DNA of 64,000 bases from Colwellia sp. (lineage in GTDB: Bacteria > Pseudomonadota > Gammaproteobacteria > Enterobacterales > Alteromonadaceae): the NCBI GenBank assembly GCA_029938115.1, contig JAPYOP010000005.1:66623-130622 (forward strand). Direction: 5' to 3'. The notes beneath the pieces were generated by a model. That model ran no database searches and was not told the origin of the DNA. It saw only the letters and a list, made by a program, of their open reading frames with translations. This document shows, in pieces, positions 18,999-28,026 of the stretch. The position numbers and the translations under genes were made by a program. Position 1 is the first letter of the stretch, and every line of letters starts with the position of its first letter.

Positions 18999-19021
18999 AA
19001 AGGGACTGATGTCCCTTTTTT
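18999..19021 (+). terminator. intrinsic terminator between infB and rbfA
   Basis: AAAGGGAC (18999-19006) pairs with GTCCCTTT (19011-19018) around a TGAT loop, ending in six T. It comes 145 bases after infB and only 47 before the rbfA start, so infB transcription is at least partly stopped and rbfA-truB may need its own promoter or read-through. Confidence 0.8.
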
Positions 19022-19067
19022 GTTAATAGAAATTGATACCATTGGTATAAGATACAAGAGAAAAATT

Positions 19068-19472
19068 ATGGCTAGAGAATATGCCCGTACTGACCGTGTA
19101 GGTCAGCAAATCCAAAAAGAAATTGCGATTATTTTAATGCGCGAGATTAAAGATCCACGTTTACAAATGACGACTGTTTCAGCTGTTGAGGTAACACGCG
19201 ATCTTGCTTATGCAAAAATATTTGTCACTTTTTTTAATGACAAACCTGATGAAATTAAAGCTTCGCTTGAAGTGCTAGCTGACGCTGAAGGTTATATTCG
19301 TTCATTATTAGGCAAACGTTTACGTGCTCGTATTATGCCGCACCTACGTTTTATCTATGACAGTTCAATGAGCGAAGGTGTTCGTATGAGCGCTTTAGTT
19401 GATCAAGCGGTTGCTAGTGATAAACCTGATGATGCTGACGATGCAGCAACGACAAGTGAAAAGAGCGAATAA
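19068..19472 (+). CDS. rbfA: 30S ribosome-binding factor RbfA
   Basis: A small KH-type protein needed for 16S rRNA maturation and growth in the cold. It has 134 residues: [30 protein letters not shown], then [20 protein letters not shown] and [18 protein letters not shown]. Frame is open to 18996, but that would run through the terminator. The ATG at 19068 with AAGAGA upstream gives the family N-terminus [11 protein letters not shown]. An acidic C-terminal tail ([17 protein letters not shown]) follows the fold. truB starts 3 bases after the stop. Confidence 0.97.
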   Translation: MAREYARTDRVGQQIQKEIAIILMREIKDPRLQMTTVSAVEVTRDLAYAKIFVTFFNDKPDEIKASLEVLADAEGYIRSLLGKRLRARIMPHLRFIYDSSMSEGVRMSALVDQAVASDKPDDADDAATTSEKSE

Positions 19473-19475
19473 GGC

Positions 19476-20423
19476 ATGGCGAAGCGTAGAAAAGGTCGTG
19501 CTATCAATGGCGTTTTGCTTTTAGATAAGCCTCATGGACTATCATCCAATCATGCCTTGCAAACGGTTAAACGTATTTATTTTGCTCAAAAAGCTGGGCA
19601 CACTGGTGCATTAGATCCACTTGCTACAGGCATGTTACCTATTTGTTTAGGTGAGGGGACTAAGTTTTCTCAGTTTTTACTTGATACCGACAAAACTTAT
19701 CAAGTAGCCGCAAAGCTAGGTATTCGTACTACCACTAGTGATTCTGGTGGTGAAGTTGTTAGTGAAAAATCCGTTGAGGTATCAAGTGAGCAATTAACAG
19801 TAGCATTAGATAGTTTTCGCGGTACCACCAAGCAAGTACCGTCTATGTATTCAGCGCTTAAATATCAAGGCAAACCATTATATAAATATGCACGTGAAGG
19901 TATTGAAGTGCCACGTGAAGCAAGAGATATTACGGTGTTTTCTCTCGAGTTATTAGGATTTGAACATGATGAAGTCGAGTTGAAAATTCATGTGTCAAAA
20001 GGGACTTATATTCGCACCATTATTGATGATTTAGGTGAGTTACTTGGTTGTGGAGCACATGTTGCTGATTTAAGGCGTTTAGCCGTGGGAAATTATCCTA
20101 TTGATAAAATGGTAACTTTACCTCAACTAGAAGCGTTACTTGAACAAGCTCAAGCACAAGATATCACCCCTTCTGAATTACTAGACCCATTATTGTTGCC
20201 CATGCAAAGTGCTGTTGAGGGGATGCCTTCGGTTTATGTTGATGATATGTCAGCTAATTTTTTACGTCATGGCAATCCAGTTCAAGCTTATAAAGCGCCT
20301 ATTGATGGTAGTGTTCAGGTGTATATTGGTGAAGATGATAATGATAAAGCTGCGGAATTTATCGGTGTTGGTTTTATTGATGACGATGGTCAAGTAGCGC
20401 CGAAACGTATTGTGGTTATTTAA
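19476..20423 (+). CDS. truB: tRNA pseudouridine(55) synthase TruB
   Basis: Makes the conserved pseudouridine 55 in the T-loop of tRNAs. It has 315 residues, with catalytic aspartate in [47 protein letters not shown]-type substrate loop (here [16 protein letters not shown]), and [14 protein letters not shown]. The C-terminal PUA-like part is present. It is co-transcribed with rbfA (3-base gap) and closed by a strong terminator. Confidence 0.98.
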   Translation: MAKRRKGRAINGVLLLDKPHGLSSNHALQTVKRIYFAQKAGHTGALDPLATGMLPICLGEGTKFSQFLLDTDKTYQVAAKLGIRTTTSDSGGEVVSEKSVEVSSEQLTVALDSFRGTTKQVPSMYSALKYQGKPLYKYAREGIEVPREARDITVFSLELLGFEHDEVELKIHVSKGTYIRTIIDDLGELLGCGAHVADLRRLAVGNYPIDKMVTLPQLEALLEQAQAQDITPSELLDPLLLPMQSAVEGMPSVYVDDMSANFLRHGNPVQAYKAPIDGSVQVYIGEDDNDKAAEFIGVGFIDDDGQVAPKRIVVI

Positions 20424-20442
20424 CTTACTTATTATGAAAATT

Positions 20443-20471
20443 AAAAAGGAGCTCTTTAGCTCCTTTTTTTT
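20443..20471 (+). terminator. terminator after truB
   Basis: AAAAAGGAGCT (20443-20453), loop CTTT, AGCTCCTTTTT (20458-20468) and a T-run to 20471. The symmetrical A/T flanks make it usable also for the convergent lipoprotein gene ending at 20487. Confidence 0.9.
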
Positions 20472-20486
20472 ATTGAATAATTGAAT

Positions 20487-20642
20487 TTAAGATTTACAGA
20501 TTCTTTTTTTCATTTTACTGCCCATTACTTTTACAGAAGTACAGGTTTCTTTTTTCTCTGCTTTTGCAGTCGTGTCTGCAGACTCTTTAGTAGATGCGCA
20601 GCCAGTAGTAATTAGTACCAATAAAATAACTAGAAATTTCAT
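20487..20642 (-). CDS. small lipoprotein, 51 residues
   Basis: Minus-strand ORF starting MKFLVILLVLITTGCAS: a short lipoprotein signal with lipobox ITTGC, then an acidic/lysine spacer (KESADTTAKAEKKE) and a C-terminal motif TCTSVKVMGSKMKKRICKS. Two cysteines framing a V-K-x-x-G-S core resembles a small gammaproteobacterial family with pattern C-x5-GS-x5-C, but I cannot name it. AAAGGA upstream is a possible RBS with long spacing. Convergent with truB. Not a shadow: it lies outside any other gene. Confidence 0.65.
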   Translation of the reverse strand: MKFLVILLVLITTGCASTKESADTTAKAEKKETCTSVKVMGSKMKKRICKS

Positions 20643-20975
20643 TTTTCAATAAATCCTTTAGGTAAAACATTTTAAAGACAGGATGATATAGAGACTTATT
20701 TACTATGTCTAACAAAAAGACAGATAAATGTTAAAAAAATGTAACATTATATTAATGTGTTTTATCGAGTGTACTCACAGGAGTGCTTTTTAGGTAAGTA
20801 TAGGAGTCATGCTTAGACAATAGAAGAGACTTCTATTTATTTTTACACCAGCCTGTAGGCTAGCATTGCTCATGAATCGATTTCATATTGCCTTGAAGTC
20901 CGCTCTCGTCGTTCTCTGATTACTTTACTGGTAGTCGTATTAGTATTTTTAAGCTGATAGCTAATCACCTTGCTT

Positions 20976-21117
20976 CTGTATAGCCCAATTAAGTAAAAAA
21001 AGTACTCACAACTACTTCGGGAAATAATTTGAACATCCGAACGATGGTCTGAAAGGGGTAGTAATGGGTGTACGGAGTAATGACTACAGTCAACTCCGTT
21101 ATTTTTCTTTAAATTGA
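20976..21117 (+). repeat. dispersed palindromic repeat, expanded copy C
   Basis: The left arm (20976-21008) matches the left part of the element at 39362-39441 read on the opposite strand: CTGTATAGCCCAATT, then a poly-A spacer and AGTACTCA. The right arm (21089-21117, GTCAACTCCG then T-rich) matches its other part. Between them about 80 bases replace the short palindrome centre. The right junction itself forms an imperfect stem, CGGAGT-aa-TGACT with AGTCA-ACTCCG (21073-21098). The rest of the gap 20643-21287 has no gene that I can see. Confidence 0.6.
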
Positions 21118-21157
21118 GCGATACACCTCAAAGCTGAACAATTACTCAAATATGAAT

Positions 21158-21183
21158 AAAGCAGCCAACTTGGCTGCTTTTTT
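21158..21183 (+). terminator. strong orphan terminator upstream of gltS
   Basis: AAAGCAGCCA (21158-21167), loop ACT, TGGCTGCTTT (21171-21180), six T to 21183. It is far from any annotated 3' end: 515 bases past the divergent lipoprotein start and before gltS. It could end an unannotated small RNA transcribed from within 20700-21150. Confidence 0.75.
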
Positions 21184-21287
21184 GATTAAGTGTTTTCAAA
21201 AATATAGTGGATTTTAGCTGTTGAGTTGTCTTATTTTGAGCGAAAAAATAAACACATAATTATAATAAAGAAAGGTTGTAGTAAATA

Positions 21288-22493
21288 ATGAATATAGATG
21301 TAGGACTTATTGAGACATTATTAGTCGCGTTACTAATATTATTTTCAGGTTACTTTCTAAATAGTAAAATTTCTTTTTTACGAGAAAATAATATTCCTGA
21401 GCCTGTAGTAGGCGGCATTGCCTTTTCAATTTTAGCGGCAATCGCTCATGCATATTTTGATGTGAATTTAAATTTTGATATGAGCTTTAAAAGCCCGTTA
21501 ATGATCATTTTCTTCACTACCGTAGGCTTGGGCGCAAGCTTTTCTTTATTAGTTAAAGGTGGACCTAAAGTTGTATTGTTTTTAGGGGTTGCAACTGTCT
21601 ATTTGTTTTTGCAAAATGGCATTGGTGTCGGTGTTGCGTTATTAACGGGCATGAATCCTTTAATGGGATTAATTGGTGGCTCAGTTACTTTATCCGGTGG
21701 TCATGGTACGGGGGCGACCTATGCAGAGCTGTTTACCACTGAATTTGGCATGGGAGCGGGAGTATTAGAACTTGCTATGGCTGCGGCTACTATGGGCTTA
21801 GTGTTAGGCGGCTTAATTGGTGGGCCCGTCAGTAAGCGCTTAATTAATAAATATAATTTAAAAGCAGATGAATATCACGAAGAATTAGACGATACCATTA
21901 CCTTTAACCCAGACGATCATGATTTAGTAACACCTAAAAAAATGATGGAAACATTGTTTATTATTCTTATTTGCATGGTCGTTGGTGAATTTGCTCACTT
22001 AGCATTAAAAGCCAATGGCTTGGTTTTACCCTCATTTTTATTACCATTATTATGCGGTGTTGTTGCGACCAATGCGTGTGAGTTTTCTAAGCGTTACCAC
22101 ATAAGCCGAGCGTGTATTGATCTGTGGGGCACTATGGCTCTGTCAATATTTTTAGCTATGGCGTTAATGTCACTTAAAATATGGGAATTAGCTAATTTGG
22201 CTGGCCCAATGTTTATGCTTATTATTATTCAAGCAATTATGCTGATGTTTTTTGCTTACTTCATTACCTTTAGAGTGATGGGTAAAAATTATAATGCGGC
22301 TATTATGGCGGGCGGTCATTGTGGTTTTGGTTTGGGCGCTACACCGACAGCCGTTGCTAACATGGAGTCATTGGTTGCTCGTTATGGTCCATCACCTCAA
22401 GCATTTCTAGTAGTGCCTTTAGTTGGCGCATTTTTTATTGATATTACTAATGCGTTAGTACTTCAGGTTTATTTGAGTTTTATTACACCATAA
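21288..22493 (+). CDS. gltS: sodium/glutamate symporter GltS
   Basis: Inner-membrane Na+-coupled glutamate carrier. It has 401 residues, about ten hydrophobic segments and two pseudo-symmetric halves each with a glycine-rich re-entrant loop: GGSVTLSGGHGTGATYAE and GGHCGFGLGATPTAVANM. N-terminal half begins IETLLVALLILFSGYFLNSKISFLRENNIPEPVVGG, characteristic of GltS. AAAGG about ten bases before the ATG is the probable RBS. It stands alone between rbfA-truB and rpsO, an insertion relative to many gammaproteobacteria, where truB and rpsO are adjacent. Confidence 0.95.
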   Translation: MNIDVGLIETLLVALLILFSGYFLNSKISFLRENNIPEPVVGGIAFSILAAIAHAYFDVNLNFDMSFKSPLMIIFFTTVGLGASFSLLVKGGPKVVLFLGVATVYLFLQNGIGVGVALLTGMNPLMGLIGGSVTLSGGHGTGATYAELFTTEFGMGAGVLELAMAAATMGLVLGGLIGGPVSKRLINKYNLKADEYHEELDDTITFNPDDHDLVTPKKMMETLFIILICMVVGEFAHLALKANGLVLPSFLLPLLCGVVATNACEFSKRYHISRACIDLWGTMALSIFLAMALMSLKIWELANLAGPMFMLIIIQAIMLMFFAYFITFRVMGKNYNAAIMAGGHCGFGLGATPTAVANMESLVARYGPSPQAFLVVPLVGAFFIDITNALVLQVYLSFITP

Positions 22494-22535
22494 TTAGTTT
22501 GGTATAATTAATATAAAAATCGCGTCGGGTTTTAG

Positions 22536-22563
22536 TTGCAATTTAGCTATGCCCTGATACAAT
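22536..22563 (+). promoter_or_regulatory. candidate rpsO promoter
   Basis: TTGCAA (22536-22541), 16-base spacer, TACAAT (22558-22563), followed by GCGCGC, a GC-rich discriminator typical of stringently controlled ribosomal promoters. The ~105-nt leader to the rpsO start would be the place for S15 autoregulation, but I could not define a pseudoknot. Confidence 0.5.
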
Positions 22564-22675
22564 GCGCGCTCTTTCGTTACCTCAGCTGAATTAGTGTTTG
22601 GCTTGGGTCGTTATTTTAGCCCTTATTTTCTAAATAAAAACTTTAGATAAAAGGCTTTCACACTAAGGATTTATT

Positions 22676-22945
22676 ATGTCTTTAAATGCTACAGAAAAAG
22701 CAGCAATTGTTGCTGAATACGCTCAAAAAGAAGGTGATACAGGTTCACCAGAAGTACAAGTTGCTTTGTTAACTACACAAATCAACCACTTACAAGGTCA
22801 CTTCAAAGAGCACATCCATGATCACCATTCACGTCGTGGTTTATTACGCATGGTTGCACAACGTCGTAAATTACTTGACTACTTAAATGGTAAAAACGTT
22901 GAACGTTATACTGCATTAATTGGCAAGTTAGGTCTACGTCGTTAA
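22676..22945 (+). CDS. rpsO: 30S ribosomal protein S15
   Basis: Primary 16S rRNA-binding protein of the 30S platform. It has 89 residues, the exact family length, with [53 protein letters not shown] and the ending [20 protein letters not shown] before the ATG is the RBS. A strong terminator follows, and pnp, normally the very next gene, is displaced by 1.9 kb. Confidence 0.99.
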   Translation: MSLNATEKAAIVAEYAQKEGDTGSPEVQVALLTTQINHLQGHFKEHIHDHHSRRGLLRMVAQRRKLLDYLNGKNVERYTALIGKLGLRR

Positions 22946-22970
22946 TAGTTCACTTATTTGAACTAGTTGA

Positions 22971-22995
22971 AAAAGCGCCTATTGGCGCTTTTTTT
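22971..22995 (+). terminator. terminator after rpsO
   Basis: AAAAGCGCC (22971-22979), loop TATT, GGCGC (22984-22988) and seven T. The 350 bases that follow (22996-23345) are AT-rich with no gene seen. Confidence 0.9.
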
Positions 22996-23345
22996 GATTT
23001 TAGCTTCCCTAAAATTTTAAAAAATCCTTGCCCTTGTAAGCTGTATTTCATCTCATAAAACTAATCATAATTACATGAAGTGCCCACTTCGTAGTGATAA
23101 ATGTACCGCCTTACCTCATTTAAATTGTCTCAGTTTCTTTTCTATATATTGTTGATTTCAGCTTTAGTTTAAGTGATTTTTCTTTACTTTTTTATAAAGA
23201 AAGTGACTTTGTTTTTGCTATTTATAATAAACAATTAAATTAACAATGATGCTAGTAGTTAATATTTTCTTTATAAATCAAATGAATATAAATAAAATTG
23301 ATTTGTACAGTTTATGTCTGACTGTTAGTTATTTTGGGAAGGCAT

Positions 23346-24472
23346 ATGAATAAATCAAATAATAAATTGGTAAAAGCAATGATCACCGCATGTTTGGGGA
23401 TTGCGCTTACCGCTTGTGGAGGCTCTGATTCTAAAGGAAAATCCTACGCCTGAGCTGCCACCTGCAAATACAGCACCGGTTATTTCAAGTACAGGTATTA
23501 ACACGGTTGAAGTAGGCTCGGCATACTCATATACATTGGTAGGAAGTGATGCTGATAGTTTAACTTTGTCAGCAAGTAATCTACCTATATGGCTTTCGTT
23601 TAATAGTACAACCGGAATATAAAGTGGTACACCTGCCGAAGGCGATGAAGGCGATCATGCTATTACCTTAATAGTTAGTGACGGTACTGATGACGTAAGT
23701 CAACCATATACAATTACAGTAACGGCTGCTGTAATTGTAAATAATGCACCGATAATAACCAGTACGAGTATTGATGAAGCAACCGCTAACTCAGTGTATA
23801 GTTATATGTTTTCTGCAATGGATGAAGATGAAGATGCTTTTACCATGTCAGCAACTTCTATCGCAACTTGGCTTACTTTTGATATCGTAAGTGGCACTTT
23901 AACAGGCACGCCTTCAAGCTGTGATGTTGGTGACCAGAGTATTACTTTGGCTGTTACAGACGGTATTGATAAGGTATCGCAAAGCTTTACAATAACCGTT
24001 GCTGAAGAATTATCATCAGGGCCAATGGATGTATGAGTTATTTTCAATGATGCAGCTAACCCTAAATGGGCTGCATGGGATTGTTGTGCGGGTTCAACAC
24101 CCACCGTTGAAACTGACGATGCAGAACATGGCACTGTAACTGAATTCAATTACTGGCGATACTGTTATGGGCTTCACAACGCGCGCCGTTGACGGTGCTA
24201 TAGATGGTGTTCCATTTGATGCAACCGATATAGTTTCAGCAGGAACTTTTGAGTTTGATCTTAATTTAGTACCGACTAAATAGTTGCCAAATTCATTTAA
24301 TCCGGGAGAATACACCGCTATTGCCATTTTTTCTGGAATAATGGCAACTATTCCACCACCACCACCACCAACACCACTTTTTCCCGGTAAACCTACGCTA
24401 AAAGCAAAAGCAAAAGCAAAATCACATGAGGCATTAATGCTTACATGTGCGGCTGTGAGATATTGGACATAA
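23346..24472 (+). pseudogene. decayed lipoprotein with Ig-like repeats
   Basis: ATG at 23346 begins MNKSNNKLVKAMITAC and a lipobox LTACGG, so it was a lipoprotein. The frame then breaks (near 23432-23445) and continues at NPTPELPPANTAPVISS. Two cadherin/putative-Ig repeats of He_PIG type follow: YSYTLVGSDADSLTLSASNLP and YSYMFSAMDEDEDAFTMSATS, each with GTP and ITV edges. Interruptions are TAA at 23620, TGA at 24034, a second frameshift near 24146-24155 and TAG at 24281. After the TGA the coding resembles a carbohydrate-binding-type module ([20 protein letters not shown]). The tail ends in a poly-Pro and KAKAKAK region. Two shifts and three stops leave no functional product. It was probably a secreted polysaccharide-active lipoprotein inserted between rpsO and pnp. 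Confidence 0.75.
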
Positions 24473-24624
24473 GTCGTCGAAATTAAAATTTAAAAATGAC
24501 GTGATACAAGATTAATCGCAGTGATTATTTAAGTTAGAAACTAAACACAGACTACAAAAGGATCTTTTTTGTAGTCAATAAGCCTTAACTGACTATTCTT
24601 GCTAGCAAATAGCGCTCAGGTCAG

Positions 24625-24678
24625 TATAATGTGCCTGCCTAATTTTTTTGTTGTCATACTTAACAAAAAATTAGGCAC
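24625..24678 (+). promoter_or_regulatory. pnp promoter and 5' stem-loop
   Basis: TATAAT at 24625-24630 would start transcription near 24637, exactly at a long near-perfect inverted repeat: GCCTAATTTTTT on one side, AAAAAATTAGGC (24663-24676) on the other. A stem at the 5' end of pnp mRNA recalls the RNase III-cleaved, PNPase-autoregulated leader of E. coli. The -35 is weak (TTGCTA, 20-base spacing). Elsewhere in 24473-24844 a perfect palindrome GACTACAAAA/TTTTGTAGTC (24550-24576) lacks a U-run. Confidence 0.5.
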
Positions 24679-24844
24679 TAATTTAAAACAAAATAATCAA
24701 TCAAACTGTATAATTTTTTGTTCTACTTAAACCGTCAATGTAGCGTCTAAGTGAATAAATAATTGTACAGATTGATTAATATATCAATACGTTATTGCTT
24801 TTGATTTATAAGGCAAGACGTAAAAAATCAAGGAAACATATTTA

Positions 24845-26959
24845 ATGTTCAATCCAGTAACTAAAAAATTTCAATTCGGCAAACATACCGTAACGCTTGA
24901 AACGGGCACTATTGCTCGTCAAGCATCTGCAGCTGTTATGGCAAGCATGGACGATACTTGTGTATTAGTATCAGTTGTTGCTAAAAAAGAAGCAAAAGCA
25001 GGTCAAGATTTCTTCCCATTAACAATTAACTACCAAGAACGTACTTACGCTGCGGGTAAAATCCCTGGTAGCTTCTTTAAACGTGAAGGTCGCCCTTCAG
25101 AAGAAGAAACATTAATCGCACGTTTGATTGACCGTCCACTTCGTCCACTATTCCCAGAAGGGTTTATTAACGAAGTACAAGTAATTATCACTGTTGTTTC
25201 AGTTAATCCTGAAATTGCCCCTGACATCATTTCATTAATTGGTGCTTCTGCGGCATTAGCTATTTCTGGTGCACCTTTTAACGGTCCAGTTGGCGCTGCG
25301 CGTGTTGGTTATACTGATGGTCAATATATTCTTAACCCATTGCAATCTGAATTACCAACAAGTCAATTAGACCTAGTGGTTTCAGGTACAGACTCTGCTG
25401 TATTAATGGTTGAATCTGAAGCTGACGTTTTATCTGAAGAAGTAATGCTTGGCGCGGTAATGTTTGGTCATGAACAAATGCAAGTTGCCGTTGATGCAAT
25501 TAAAGAATTTAAAACAGAAGTTAACACGCCTTCATGGGAATGGACTGCTCCAGTTAAAAATGCTGAGTTAGTAGCTAAAATTGCTGAGCTTAGTGAAGCA
25601 CAAGTAAACGAAGCTTACCAAATTACTGAAAAAGCTGTTCGTTATGATAACATCAAAGAAATCCGCAATTCAGTTGTAGAGCAATTGTTAGCTGAAGATG
25701 CTGATGTAGATGTTCAAGAAGCAAAAGATTTATTCCACGACTTAGAGAAAACAGTTGTTCGTGGTCGTATCACGCAAGGTTCACCACGTATTGATGGTCG
25801 TGATCCTGAGTCGATTCGTGCTTTAGACGTAATGACTGGTGTATTGCCACGTACTCATGGCTCAGCTGTATTTACTCGTGGTGAAACACAAGCACTTGTT
25901 ACTGCTACTCTTGGTACACAACGTGATGCACAGCGCATTGACAGTATTTTAGGTGAGAAAACTGATGCATTTATGCTTCATTATAACTTCCCTCCATACT
26001 GTGTTGGTGAAACTGGTTTTGTTGGTTCACCTAAGCGTCGTGAAATCGGCCATGGCCGTTTAGCTAAACGCGGTATGTTAGCTGTTATGCCTAGTATTGA
26101 AGAATTCCCGTACGCAGTACGTGTTGTTTCTGAAATTACTGAATCAAATGGTTCATCTTCAATGGCTTCTGTTTGTGGTACTTCTCTAGCTCTTATGGAT
26201 GCTGGTGTTCCAATTAAAGCATCAGTTGCTGGTATTGCGATGGGTCTAGTTAAAGAAGGCGAAAAATTCGTTGTTCTTTCTGACATTTTAGGTGATGAAG
26301 ATCACTTAGGTGACATGGACTTTAAAGTTGCTGGTACTACGGGTGGTATTACTGCACTGCAAATGGATATCAAAATTGAAGGTATCACGCAAGAAATCAT
26401 GCAACTTGCTTTAAACCAAGCAAAAGCTGCGCGTACACATATCTTATCTGTAATGGATGAAGCGATTTCTGGTCACAGAGACGAAATCTCTGAATTTGCA
26501 CCACGCATTCATACGATTAAAGTTAGCCAAGATAAAATTCGTGACATCATTGGTAAAGGCGGCGCTACTATTCGTCAACTTACTGAAGAAACGGGCACTA
26601 CTATTGAAATTGATGACGATGGTACCGTTAAAATTGCTGCAACTTCGGGTGAGCAAGCTGAAGATGCCATTAACCGTATTAAAGCATTAACGGCTGAAAT
26701 TGAAGTAGGTACACTTTACACAGGTAAAGTAGTACGTATTGTTGATTTCGGTGCTTTTGTTAATGTATTACCGGGTAAAGATGGTTTAGTACATATTTCA
26801 CAAATCTCTGAAGAGCGTGTTAACAACGTAAGTGACGTGCTTAAAGAAGGTCAAGAAGTGAAAGTTAAAGTACTAGAAGTTGACCGTCAAGGCCGTGTAC
26901 GTTTAAGTATTAAAGAAGCGATTGAAAAGCCAGCAGCAGAAACTCCTGCAGCAGAGTAA
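24845..26959 (+). CDS. pnp: polyribonucleotide nucleotidyltransferase (PNPase)
   Basis: Phosphorolytic 3'-5' exoribonuclease of the RNA degradosome. It has 704 residues: two RNase PH domains (about 1-225 and 310-540) with [31 protein letters not shown] and the active-site loop in [19 protein letters not shown], a KH domain ([17 protein letters not shown], about 560-610) and an S1 domain ([33 protein letters not shown]). Start ATG preceded by AAGGAAAC. The partner RNase E is encoded at 59116-62304, whose tail has a candidate PNPase-binding motif. It has its own promoter because rpsO is separated by a pseudogene. Confidence 0.99.
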   Translation: MFNPVTKKFQFGKHTVTLETGTIARQASAAVMASMDDTCVLVSVVAKKEAKAGQDFFPLTINYQERTYAAGKIPGSFFKREGRPSEEETLIARLIDRPLRPLFPEGFINEVQVIITVVSVNPEIAPDIISLIGASAALAISGAPFNGPVGAARVGYTDGQYILNPLQSELPTSQLDLVVSGTDSAVLMVESEADVLSEEVMLGAVMFGHEQMQVAVDAIKEFKTEVNTPSWEWTAPVKNAELVAKIAELSEAQVNEAYQITEKAVRYDNIKEIRNSVVEQLLAEDADVDVQEAKDLFHDLEKTVVRGRITQGSPRIDGRDPESIRALDVMTGVLPRTHGSAVFTRGETQALVTATLGTQRDAQRIDSILGEKTDAFMLHYNFPPYCVGETGFVGSPKRREIGHGRLAKRGMLAVMPSIEEFPYAVRVVSEITESNGSSSMASVCGTSLALMDAGVPIKASVAGIAMGLVKEGEKFVVLSDILGDEDHLGDMDFKVAGTTGGITALQMDIKIEGITQEIMQLALNQAKAARTHILSVMDEAISGHRDEISEFAPRIHTIKVSQDKIRDIIGKGGATIRQLTEETGTTIEIDDDGTVKIAATSGEQAEDAINRIKALTAEIEVGTLYTGKVVRIVDFGAFVNVLPGKDGLVHISQISEERVNNVSDVLKEGQEVKVKVLEVDRQGRVRLSIKEAIEKPAAETPAAE

Positions 26960-27002
26960 TTCTATATCGTTAATTGACTAAGTAAGTTACAAATTAGTCT
27001 TT

Positions 27003-27029
27003 AAAAAGGAGCCAAATGGCTCCTTTTTT
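27003..27029 (+). terminator. terminator after pnp
   Basis: AAAAAGGAGCC, loop AAAT, GGCTCCTTTTTT. A U-run follows. nlpI begins 65 bases later and so is probably transcribed partly by read-through or from its own promoter. Confidence 0.9.
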
Positions 27030-27093
27030 GTTTTTATTTAAAGTACAATCACTTATAAGTATATTTTATTTTATAAATTTTTAAGGTCGATTA

Positions 27094-28014
27094 GTGAATT
27101 TCTTCTTTCCCCAATTCAAATTTAAACCATTGATGTTGATTACCGTTATTTGCATGGCTTTATTTACACAAGGTTGTGTATCACCAAATAATTCAGATAA
27201 TAACACTGGTTCAGCTGCGCTAAGTCAATTAGTGATTGCTGAGCCTTTAGCGATTAATTTTAAAAGTGAAATTGCGATAGCACGTTTATCTGAAGTCATT
27301 AATCGTGTTAAAGTTACTGATGAACAAAAGGCACAACTTCATTATGATCGCGGTGTGCTTTATGACAGTGTTGGTTTACGCTCATTGGCCCGACTTGATT
27401 TTTCTCATGCTATACAGCTAAAACCTAATTTGATAGATGCTTACAACTTTTTGGGAATACACTTTACTCAGTTAAAAGAGTTTTCGCAGGCATATGAAAA
27501 ATTTGATTCAGTTCTCGAGTTAGAGCCTACCCATGAGTATGCACATTTAAATCGTGGCATAGCGCTTTATTATGGTGACAGACCAGAGTTGGCTGCGCAA
27601 GACTTTAGTGACTTTCATCATAAGCAAAGTGATGATCCATATCGACTGTTATGGTTATATTTAGCTGAATATGAAATCGATTCAACTTTAGCTAAGCAAA
27701 AGCTAAAACAAAGAGCTGAACTAGTAGCAGAGCATACTTGGGCTAAACAGGTCATTTATTTATATTTAGGTGAAATTAGCCAAGCGCAGTTTATTAGCGA
27801 GTTAACCCAAAATGTTCAGTCAAATAAAGCGTTAACCGATAGGTTATGTGAAGCCTATTTTTACCTTGGGAAATATAATCAAAGTACGGATAATTATGGT
27901 GCAGCGGCAAACTTCTTTAAACTATCTTTAAGTACCAATGTTTACGAATTTGTTGAACATCGATATGCCAGACTAGAATTAGATTTAATGCGCACTAAAA
28001 AAGTTAATTTGTAG
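27094..28014 (+). CDS. nlpI: lipoprotein NlpI (TPR adaptor)
   Basis: Outer-membrane lipoprotein with TPR repeats. In E. coli it is an adaptor that brings peptidoglycan hydrolases such as MepS to the Prc protease. The 306 residues show a signal with lipobox LFTQGC, then the NlpI core: DRGVLYDSVGLRSLARLDFSHAIQLKPNLIDAYNFLGIHFTQ, SVLELEPTHEYAHLNRGIALYYGDR and FVEHRYARLELDL. These match the E. coli protein block for block. Start is GTG with AAGG seven bases upstream. pnp-nlpI adjacency is the same as in E. coli. A membrane zincin gene follows 12 bases later. Confidence 0.95.
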   Translation: MNFFFPQFKFKPLMLITVICMALFTQGCVSPNNSDNNTGSAALSQLVIAEPLAINFKSEIAIARLSEVINRVKVTDEQKAQLHYDRGVLYDSVGLRSLARLDFSHAIQLKPNLIDAYNFLGIHFTQLKEFSQAYEKFDSVLELEPTHEYAHLNRGIALYYGDRPELAAQDFSDFHHKQSDDPYRLLWLYLAEYEIDSTLAKQKLKQRAELVAEHTWAKQVIYLYLGEISQAQFISELTQNVQSNKALTDRLCEAYFYLGKYNQSTDNYGAAANFFKLSLSTNVYEFVEHRYARLELDLMRTKKVNL

Positions 28015-28026
28015 GTTGTACTTTTA

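Noticed and set aside
23077-23090. GAAGTG-CC-CACTTC palindrome after rpsO
   Set aside because: Isolated 14-mer with no second copy or promoter context; likely chance.
24550-24576. GACTACAAAA/TTTTGTAGTC palindrome as terminator of the pseudogene
   Set aside because: Perfect stem but no U-run beyond it on either strand.
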